From: Branchiostoma floridae
Taxonomy: Eukaryota; Chordata; Leptocardii; Amphioxiformes; Branchiostomatidae
Reading direction: 5' to 3'
Assembly: GCF_000003815.2 (NCBI RefSeq)
Contig: NC_049983.1
Span: forward strand, 27,924,351-27,988,350
DNA: 64,000 nucleotides
Shown: piece by piece, positions 55,459 through 64,000 of the stretch
Position numbering within the stretch: position 1 is the first letter of the stretch
How the letters are laid out: each line of letters opens with the position of its first letter
Position numbers and translations under genes: made by a program
Notes under the pieces: generated by a model
Databases searched by the model: none
Seen by the model: the letters and a program-made list of their open reading frames with translations, nothing else
Told to the model about the DNA's origin: nothing

Positions 55459-57183
55459 TATCCCTCCCCTGGGTAGGGCCAATTTAATTTGTTGTTTCCC
55501 AGGTTTAAAATGAGAATGCAAAACTAGAAGAACAGCATGAGAGAAAAGGCAGAGAGAACCCTGATTAACACAGTTGTGAGGTAAATAGAAACAGATTCCA
55601 ATCTTCCTCCCAACGTTCTGTTTTGGCGATGTCATAAGTACGATTTTTGTATGTCAAAATATGGAGCCAATGAAGCGGCGTGTGGCATTTGAATCATTTT
55701 TCTAACCCAGCGAGTTTAATGTTGGGAACCCTCGGAAAAATGCCATATTCTGTCTTGTGATAGAATATTTTACACTGGTTGTAAGTTTGTAAGATTGTTC
55801 AGCTGGTGAAATTCTGTCAGCCCACCCTACCCACAGACAAACTAACCTGTGCAACTCCTACTTCTTTGGTCACCTATGGTTTGGAAACACTCCAGAAATT
55901 TCAAAAAACGATGATTTTAACCAATCGATCTTCGTAACTCCGTGTTTCACCAGTAGTTAACGTCAATGGGGGAATATAAAACTGGGCGTTAACATATTAT
56001 GAAACTGAATAAGTAACAAATTGTATTGATTTAGATTTGAAATGTGGAGTTTGTGACCATGGTGATGAGTAGAAACAGTTGTATGACCTGACGTCTGTCG
56101 CCATGGAAGCTTGTAATATAGGCTTATTTGTGCTCAAGACTTTCTCACATGCTGGAAGACATTGTTGACTGACGTTTCTGCACTGCTTGTAAGAAATGCA
56201 GCACTTGAAGGACGACTTCTTGTTTATTTCACGTGAGACGACATCGCTGTATTAAAGCTGGTGTAGTTTGTACAACATTGGTGGGGGGGAGGAATGTGCT
56301 CCTTGTAAGAAAAATATAAGACTTCTTCGCGAAGATTTTGTCCATTGCTGTCCTGTGTGTTGCAGAGTTAAGACACTTCTCTGACCTTCGACATCATCTT
56401 AAGGCATGCCCAAGATTGGTGCCGTTAAGGTCAACACAGGAGTGAGAATTTCTGTGTTTCTCCCCACGAAATGTACTGCCCACCTTGACTTAACCCGTGT
56501 AATTAACTTCAGAGTGCCCTTACTGAGTACCACATGTCCGCTGCTGTGTGTATCAAAATGGAAACATCTTAGTAATAATCAGCTGTACAATTGTAACAAC
56601 TTGTGTGTAGCCACTTCTGGTAAAATTGTTGATATTATTAGTTATTATTTATTGAAATGAATTGAACATTCCCGCCTGAGAAGGGACCCGATATCCTGTA
56701 CCCACACTGTAACCTCTTGTGTTGTCCGGCGGCAGAACTGTGATGAGTTGTTAGCCTGTGTCTTCCCCCGTCCCGTCTGTAGAGGCGAGCTGTTGTATGA
56801 AGTGTAAAATGACCACTTTGTATGGTAATCTGTAAGATATTAGTGGAGGACATCCGTGACATTCTGGTAGTCGTCATTTTACAATCAGTGTTAATCCCTG
56901 GCGGCTGCTCCAGCGCAGTTCAGTGGTTCGCGGGGAACTGCTGAAGTTTTTTGAGTTGAAGAGAAAATATTGAGAATCATTGCACTGGTGTTGACTGTAA
57001 TTAGAGCAGCTCGCATAGCGAGGACTGGAGCGGGTCTGGCAAAGTTGGATGTTTTCCTCACATATTGTAATAAAAGACAGTAAAACCAAGCTTGGAACTC
57101 GTTTGTTTATTTTGATCTCCATTAAACTTTACAATGTACTAGTACACGCAAAATCTATTCTTCCTGGAGTCCGTTTAAGATTA
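55459..57183. other. Intergenic or long 3' UTR
   Basis: No exon recognised. A second AATAAA at 57069-57074 could end a longer G alpha-i transcript. Confidence 0.35.
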
Positions 57184-57357
57184 CAGTAGAAGCCCATTTA
57201 TTGCACAACGGATTAACTCACACTTCTGTTAACTGCACGGAACCCCCAAATCCCAAACCGGTGTGGTCCAGCTAGATATCTTCGCATTATTGCACCAGTT
57301 GGATAATTGCCCGAAATTCACTGGCAAATAGACCGTGCAATTAAGCGGCTTCTACTG
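57184..57357. mobile_element. MITE, 174 bases, TA target site
   Basis: Ends CAGTAGAAGCC / GGCTTCTACTG flanked by TA, resembling pogo/Tigger-type termini. Non-coding. Confidence 0.75.
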
Positions 57358-57649
57358 TACAGAAAAATCTAATAGATTAAGTCAACATAAGTGCACAAGT
57401 ATAACATAAGAAGTATTGAAAGTAAATTGAAATGTAAAGTTAAATCGAATCGGTAAACTTTTAAAAGATAATGCCAATGAAGACGTGCATTTTGCGTTTT
57501 TATGTTGATATTGGAAGGGTCGACTACTCTTGGCAGCCAGGAGCTGAATTGTGAGGTTTATAAAAAATTACACTGAAGACATGACGTTGAGTGTTTGTCA
57601 AATTTTCATCAAGATTTAATTCAGCAACCTCTGACATTGCTCACTTCTG

Positions 57650-58012
57650 TTAAACACGTCTGTTCCGCCGTAACTTGAAAGGAGCGCGATGGATTCTGAA
57701 AGGTTATTTCTGTACCGAGCAGAAGTGAGTACATAAGTTACAGGTGTTTGAGTCGGATCGAAGTCATCAGGCGACAGGACCGATTTGACCAAAAACACTT
57801 GTGTTGTTGTTTCTTTGTGTGTGTGAAGAGTATGGACGCATCGTGAGGGAGAACTGTGTAGGGGTGATGCAGAAACACGTCTGTTCCGCCGTAACTTGAA
57901 AGGAGCACGATGAATTCTGGAAGGTAATTTCTGTACCGAGCAGAAGTGAGTACATAAGTTACAGGTGTTTGAGTCGGATCGAAGTCATCAGGCGACAGGA
58001 CCGATTTGACAA
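57650..58012. repeat. 221-base tandem duplication
   Basis: Two copies, from about 57653 and 57874, each with ACACGTCTGTTCCGCCGTAA and GGTGTTTGAGTCGGATCGAA. Open minus-strand frames in both copies are alike, but no known protein was recognised. Confidence 0.85.
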
Positions 58013-58300
58013 ACAAAAGCTATTTCTACCAAAGGAATAATAACAATGGGAAAGCTTCTTTTAAATGATTATAAAAGGTTGATATTCCGCTACTGAACCA
58101 CTTCATCAGGGTGACAGGATAGCTCTTCCTTAACATTTTCTGTGCTAGATTCTCACTTGACAAGAATGAACTGGACAAAACTCCAGTGATATTAAATATC
58201 GCTAGAATTGCTCCTGGCTCCCGCTGACGGAACTGCAGCTGCCCAGTTGTAGCTGTGATGTTTTGCGGCGGATGCAGGTGGCGGGAATCCGGCCTCCCGC

Positions 58301-61300
58301 TTAGTTTCGTGCTGAAAAGAGAAACGACACTTTGATAAGATTCAAAACGATGTATAGGACCAACATTTCCCCCAAGGATATTCTACAGCAGTCCCCTTGA
58401 TTTTAGTTTGCGAGTTTCACAAATAAAACAGCGAGTGATTGATTAGTGAGTGAGCGGGTTAGTGACCCTTAGTGCGTGCGCGACTGAGCGTATAACAGTG
58501 ACTGAATGAGAGTGAGTAAGTCAGTGAAAGAGACCGGTTGAATGAGTGTGTCAAATGTGGACTACAGCAGTTACAAATCATTTGATGGATTTATATCAAT
58601 GATAGCTTTAGATTTGCATGACATACCTGGAGCGACTTGGCAGATGAAGCAATACTTCCTGTTACAGGGCCAGCTGGACCACTTGCCTTTCCGATGTGCG
58701 GAGTAAGAAACGCAGTCAGCAATGCCATAAAAATGAGAAGGTTCTCCCGGAGCCCACGAGCTGTAGTCACCAAGTGCAGAACCGTCCATCCACTCAAACT
58801 TTCCCTCTGCGCGCTGACGGTGCAGACCGATCCAGAAGTACCACCTGTCGCTCACGGACTTGGACAAGGAGACCAAGAAGTCGTTGGTCTCGGCGTCTCG
58901 GGGCATGGCGAGGGTGCCGCCGTCTTCACGACAGGCCGTGGCCGCATCGCTGAAGGTCTTCACTGTGTTGATCACCTTGTAGCAGATTCCACGCCACATT
59001 TTGTAATCTTCGGAGCATGATACTGTAAGAAAAGTTTGCATTAAAAAAATTTAAAGGAAGAATATTTAGGACGAATATTTACTGCTTTTCTTACATAATT
59101 AGAAAACATTTCTGTAGAATTAGTGATCTTCCGAATCATCATTATTCTGTATCATCTTACTTTATTTCAGAACACCTATCTTTTGCAGTAAATTCACGCG
59201 TATTAAGGAGCCGACTACAGCAAATGTACAAAAGCTGGCAGAGAAATGAAATTGCTAAATAATTACACATACAGCTCTTGTCACGTGTCGGAATGAGTGC
59301 CTTAGCCGGTCCGGCAGGGCTTGGAGACTGGGACATCCCTGTTGGACCGGGCGGCCCGACGGGTCCCTTCAGCCCTCGGGGCCCAACTGGACCGGGCGGC
59401 CCGACGGGTCCCTTCAGCCCTCGGGGCCCAGCTAGTCCAGTCGCCCTGTCCTTTCCCACAGGGCCAGGTGGGCCCATGGTTCTCTTTTCTCCGGGAAGAC
59501 CAGCTGGTCCCATGGCTCCCTTTTCTCCCGGAGGGCCAGCTGACCCCATGGCTCCCTTTTCTCCCGGAGTGCCAACTGGTCCCATGACTCCCTTTTCTCC
59601 GGGAGGTCCTGATAAAGTACAACTAATATTACTAACTATGTAAAGAAATCATGTTATACAAGAATCAGAGGTGGGTACCGGTACGGTGTACCGGTACAAA
59701 ACCTGTTTTTCTTATCGGACCGGTCCAGAAAAAACGGACCTGAAAAAAATCGACGGACCAGATGTTGGACCTTTTGGAAAAAGAATAGATTATATGATCA
59801 GGCATTCACACGTTTTGGGGCTTACGGGTCGAGGAAAATAAGAGCGAAGTAGAGTAGACTCTATAGTCATTTCTACCAAGTTGTACAGTCAATAGTACAA
59901 AGGCAGTTGGATTTTAAAACGCCAGTGGGAGTCGAATACTCCACAAAGGCAGATTTTCTTTGAAGCGAAATGGGGTTCTGAATCATGGACCTGAACCGGA
60001 CCTGGACCTGAATTTTCTGCACCGGTACCACAAGAATTGAAAAGAAGTTAATTGAAAGAAAAACATGCTGTCTTTTTCAATCGAGAGTTTCTGAAGTCAT
60101 TCCAACTTGCCTGGCGTCTTGCTCATCTCGTGAAGACGCTTCTCCAAGGCGGCATACATGTTTTGCTGGATGTCCAGGTCGCGTTTCAAGGCGATAGAAA
60201 GTTGGGATATGTTGTCCAGGTCGCACTTCAAGGCGTCAAAGGTGACAGACAGTTCCGATATTTCCTAAAGACGATTCAGGATGTCAGACTTGTAAACATG
60301 ACAAACTACAGAAGAAGGATTGAAAATCTAAATATTCTTGTGCGACACGAGGAAAAACTGCTGTCGAGGAAAGGAGAATAATATAGTATTCTACACAGCA
60401 AAGTGTTCACCTTTTTATTGATGAAGGTCAGAGGGGCGAGCCCGACAGCGACTAGGCCCAGCAGCACGGCAATGCCGGCCGCCAAGTAGTAGCGGTGGGA
60501 GCGGATGAAGCTACAGAGAGCACGGCGGCCGCTTGGTCCTCCCGGATTTGTGCCGTCTGTTGGAAATAGTTACTTATTTAATTTCACTTGAGTCTCTTCT
60601 TAACATAATTACTTATTCACTTTACTTTGGTGAAGCTCCTGAACGAACCAGACTTCTTTTTATCCTTCATCAGGGACTTCAAGGTCTCAATGAAGTCGAG
60701 CTTCGGCTTACCTCGTCTTCCTTTTCCTTTTGTAGGTTACAAATGAGAATGATTGTGAAGCTAGAGTCCATTGCATGTCAGGGGGGGGGGGTTAACCATT
60801 ATTTGTAATAACTTAGGATCTATTTGAAGAATGTAAAAGAATATTCAAGCCACAATAGGTATACATTTCTAAAAAGTATTAAGAGTTGAATCTCTTAAAA
60901 TTCTTTTAAATATTTTAGAAACATTCGGAAGGTGATACAACAGCTCTGTTTACAATAATTTTGAATCATGTATGCGATTCCTTCTCTTTTTTTAGACATG
61001 TCTAGAAATAGCATTTGTAACATTTGGCAAATGGTAGAGCTGGGTTTTTGACCTAATGAAAGTAATACCTATTGTATGTTTGTGTATATTTTTTTTATTT
61101 CTCTGCTAGAGTCAGGTTGGTTCTTGTGGAGAGCCATAGATGCATACACCGCAAAGAAAGATTTCCAAACAATATTTGTAATAAGTTGGGTATATTTGAA
61201 GAATATAAAAGAATATTCAAGATACAATAGTTCTACATTTATCAAAATTTAAATATTCTTTGAAACATTTTAGAAACAATCTGAAGGTGGCACACATAAG

Positions 61301-62768
61301 CTCTCCATTTGCAAGAATTTTGAAACATCTATGCGTTCCTTCTCTTTTATCTATGCGTTCCTCACTCAACTCGGAGTACCCACCCTTGAATCCAGGAGAG
61401 AACACCTTTGCAAGAAATTCGGACTGAAACTCCTGATCTAAGCCTTCAGAGACTGGCTTCCCCCATCCCGGGGTGAAGCCAGTGGGCGGCTAACGCGGAC
61501 TAGCCACAAACTGAACTCTATATACACATGAACTGAGCGCTACTGCAACAGTTCGATACCTTACATTACTATTGTATTGAATAAGGAATTGTGACCGTCA
61601 GCACGAATATCTTGTTGCTCATTTTAATGTTGATATATAATATCTTCCCTGCCCGCGAACCCATTTACAACATGTTACCAAAATGATTTTAAAAAATGGT
61701 AAATAAATTGGTAAAATGCTGTTTCAATTTTTTTAGAAACGCTTGAAATATCCTATTCCACACCATGAATGTTTCTTTTGCAAAACTGGGAAAAGCTTAA
61801 GAAATTCGAAATAGCGTTCGAAATATTTCATCCAGTCTGGTACTGTTACAAAGAATTGAAAACATTTTTTTCAATATTGACAATCCTGTATCTTTATCAA
61901 CATAATTGTGCCATTATTTAATTGTCAGAACCGTTTATTCGTCTTTACAAAAATGTCCTTTGTCAGACGGATGTCAGAAGTTCATGACGCCGATGTAAGA
62001 ACGCTGCTGTGTCCGCAGTAGAAGTTGTTTATATGTGATGTGTATATACTAAGCAGTTGATCGGGGCAAATACCTCCCCCCCCCCCCCCCCGTATATGTA
62101 AAATCATAGCGGTATCATGACAGCCATTGTTGTACCTGTCAGTTGATCAGAAATGATACAAGAAACAAATCATATCTGCAATATCTCAGATTGCTATGTT
62201 TATGAAGGTTGGGCATCAAAAAATACGGAAATTAAGACTTCGCGTAGAACTCACCTGTACCGTATGAATCTAAACATGACTTACATATAAGTGACATTTG
62301 CATACCATCGATATCCTTACATATTAAACCGTTTTTCTAGTTAGATGTTCTCGTATTGAATTGCTTGTGCCAGTTTATCTAGTGACGCGATCAGAAGAGT
62401 TATGGAAGTCCAGATGTAAATCTCCGTTATTATCCTGTTGTAGTGATTGGATTATATTTAGATATTCTGCAGCTAATTGCACAGAAACAAGCATTCAAAG
62501 TATTATTCTTGAGAGGCAAGCTACAAAAACGTCATCTACCTGCAGACGTGCTCGTGTACGTGGCGTCAGTTTTCACGGCCTCGGCTTCTTCGTACGTGTC
62601 TGTAGACGTTTCTTGGTCTCCTTGCCACTCGTCAGCACTGTTGCCATGGCGGACACGCCCGTGGGAACCACCCTGATGGACAGGAGGGGGTTGGGACGGC
62701 GGCTCGCTAGTTTGGCGGCTACCGGGGCCTGAGGAAGGGGTCCGGACGGGCTCTGCTTGCTCGTACAT
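58301..62768 (-). CDS. Collagen/C-type lectin type II membrane protein, copy D
   Basis: Exons 62768-62540, 60556-60411, 60264-60111, 59608-about 59285, 59022-58627 and 58311-58301. Tail ([20 protein letters not shown]), anchor ([18 protein letters not shown]), coiled coil enlarged by 14 residues, collagen with one broken triplet (GEKRTMGPP), and a full lectin domain ([16 protein letters not shown]...GEPSHFYGIADC...WSSWPC). GC donor of intron 3 kept. The usual donor of the collagen exon (GCAG|gtgagg) is deleted; without it the frame reads into the intron and stops at 59157. A weak donor, CGACAC|gtgaca (59285), would restore phase. So D either uses that site, makes a lectin-less form, or is decaying. 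Confidence 0.7.
58430..58560. repeat. GAGT-rich low-complexity stretch
   Basis: Imperfect GTGAGTGAG-type repeats in the last intron of lectin D. Confidence 0.6.
59666..60029. mobile_element. hAT-like insertion in lectin D intron 3
   Basis: Flanked by an exact 8-base repeat ACAAGAAT (59658-59665 and 60030-60037). The left end is CAGAGGTGGGTACCGGT; the right end keeps only ACCGGTACC. Rich in GGACC words. Absent from copies A-C. Confidence 0.6.
60798..61350. repeat. Diverged duplication, period about 373
   Basis: 60798-60995 and 61172-61350 share ATTTGAAGAATGTAAAAGAA-type and TTTTAGAAAC...GAAGGTG stretches and CCTTCTCTTTT. Located in intron 1 of lectin D. Confidence 0.7.
61351..61440 (+). pseudogene. 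LINE polyprotein end fragment
   Basis: Plus-strand frame FLTQLGVPTLESRREHLCKK followed by FGLKLLI and a stop. The P-L-E-x-R-R-x-x-L-C pattern is the usual end of non-LTR retrotransposon reverse transcriptases. Only the tail remains. Confidence 0.6.
62075..62091. repeat. Poly-C run
   Basis: Seventeen C in lectin D intron 1. Confidence 0.9.
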
Positions 62769-62989
62769 TTCTTCTGTACTGCGACAGGCGAAGAGTGCGC
62801 AGTCTACAACAGGCAAATACAAGGTGCATGAATATGGAAAATGGCATCACGATTAGTCTGGAGAAGCGCTGAATCTTCTGCCCATATATGAAAGGATCAG
62901 CGGGGTATGACGCAAGTAGAATTTGTTTTTGTTTTTCTTCAGGTTGCCGACAAATCTTGGGTGGAAAACTCTGCCCACGCACTGCAAAC

Positions 62990-63260
62990 TTTGAGAGTGG
63001 GGCAGGGATGAGGATGGATATGAGTCAGCAAAAACATCATCCTTTTCCCAACGAGTATCACAACAAAGAGATAGCAGCTGTTAATGATATTGGAATAGCT
63101 GTACAAGTAATCATGGATGCGGATAATTACCAGTCTTCTGTCGTAGATCCGGTAAAAGATGAGTCCCACAAGTATGAGAAAAGCCGTGTGGCAGTATCTG
63201 CTGAAGGTAGAGGCTGAGGATGAACCAGTAAGTGGAAAAGACGACCCTCAGTCATATATA
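62990..63260 (+). pseudogene. LRR-Ig receptor cytoplasmic-tail relic 4
   Basis: Plus-strand frame with NEYHNKEIAAVND, VQVIMDADNYQSSVVDPVKD and SHKYEKSRV, matching the receptor tail (VHVIMDADDYLSFVVDPVQD, SHKYSNGHV). The frame stops at 63217, and upstream receptor domains are absent. It lies upstream of lectin D on the other strand, the mirror image of relics 1 and 2. Confidence 0.75.
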
Positions 63261-63329
63261 GATTATATATACATTCATACATAAGAGCAGCGATTTACTT
63301 GGATATTGACATAATAAGGCAAGTCAAAT

Positions 63330-63760
63330 GGTGTCATGCAGACAAGTTGTAACAAGTACAGCTTGCTCGCACATCTGTGCTGCACTCTGACAGGCGAAGT
63401 CTACAACAGGCAAAGTCAAGATGTTTGAATATGGAAGAAGATACCGCGATTAGTCTGGGAGAAGCGCTGAAACTCCTGCCCATATATGGAAGGATCAGCG
63501 GGGTATGACGCGGGGAAAATGACATTTTGTTTTTCTGCAAGATGCAGATATTTCTTTGAGTACTGCCCACGCACTGCAAACTTTACAACCAATATCATGT
63601 CGCGATAAGTCTGAGAGATGCGCTGAAACACTTGCCCTTATATGGAAGGATCAGCCGGGTATAACGCAGAGCGAAGCTGTTTTTGTTTTTCTGCAAGTTG
63701 CAGACAAATCTTCTGGCTGAAACCTCTCCCCAAGAACTGCAAACTTGTCATCCAATGACG
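63330..63760 (-). pseudogene. Relics of further lectin 5' regions
   Basis: 63360-63385 on the minus strand resembles the start of lectin exon 1 (ATGTGCGAGCAAGC, MCEQA) and soon stops. 63420-63590 and 63600-63760 are two tandem copies of the lectin upstream region. The second has the CArG-like CCTTATATGG (63636-63645). No downstream lectin exons follow. Confidence 0.6.
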
Positions 63761-64000
63761 AGGATTATGGCATTATCCGACTTCAGAGTGTCGTTGTAAA
63801 CGCGAAACAAGCTCGGTAGACCTAGGAGTGACGCTTGTTCGGTAGTGCTTTCTGTTGAGCCGCCTCCCAGCTACTTTCACAGCGAGTATTCATGACCAGA
63901 AAAGGCGGGTAGACAACGTGTATGATGACGTCGTCACTCCGTCATGAAGACCGCATAGAATTACAGGTTCAAAAATGAATACGGTGTTATTCCTCGTTCT

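Noticed and set aside
53163-57100. Short open frames downstream of G alpha-i
   Set aside because: None exceeds chance length or shows a recognisable motif; more likely 3' UTR and spacer.

Overview
This is animal chromosomal DNA, most likely from an amphioxus (Branchiostoma, lancelet). Genes are split by GT-AG introns, transposon relics of many families are present, one 943-base assembly gap is present, and innate-immune-type genes (membrane collagen/C-type lectins, an LRR-Ig receptor) are tandemly expanded. The species is inferred from family content and repeat style; no database search was made.

Layout. (1) 1-15.7 kb: three tandem copies (A, B, C, + strand) of a type II membrane collectin-like gene: cytoplasmic tail, membrane anchor, coiled coil, collagen, C-type lectin domain. 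They alternate with minus-strand LRR-Ig receptor sequence: two tail relics, then one intact 733-residue single-exon receptor at 13.5-15.7 kb. Copy B looks complete (404 aa). Copy A has lost the end of exon 1. Copy C has lost almost all of its lectin domain and carries a long interrupted collagen. (2) 15.7-21.9 kb: a 56-base minisatellite, an inverted repeat around the gap, an inverted LRR-Ig tail relic, a hAT-type MITE and a LINE remnant. (3) 22.0-37.4 kb, minus: a 16-exon ACAD9-like acyl-CoA dehydrogenase gene (649 aa) whose introns hold a Penelope-like retroelement, a very small LTR element and many tandem repeats. (4) 38.0-53.2 kb, plus: a G protein alpha-i gene (354 aa), head to head with ACAD9, with a duplicated switch II/III exon. 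(5) 53.2-58.3 kb: probable 3' UTR and MITEs. (6) 58.3-64 kb: a fourth lectin copy (D) on the minus strand with its own LRR-Ig tail relic, in mirror-image orientation to A-C.

Main observations. The G alpha-i gene has two equal-length, phase-compatible versions of the exon encoding switch II and III. They differ at 22 synonymous codons but only 4 amino acids, which indicates selected, mutually exclusive exons. In both ACAD9 and G alpha-i, most intronic minisatellites are copies of an exon-intron edge with its splice site and adjoining codons. The LRR-Ig receptor tail carries nine Tyr-x-Asn motifs. The lectin paralogs share a conserved GC-AG intron and, in three copies, a CArG-like promoter box. 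All exon models were built by hand from splice consensus and reading phase. The ACAD9 and G alpha-i totals close exactly (1950 and 1065 nt).
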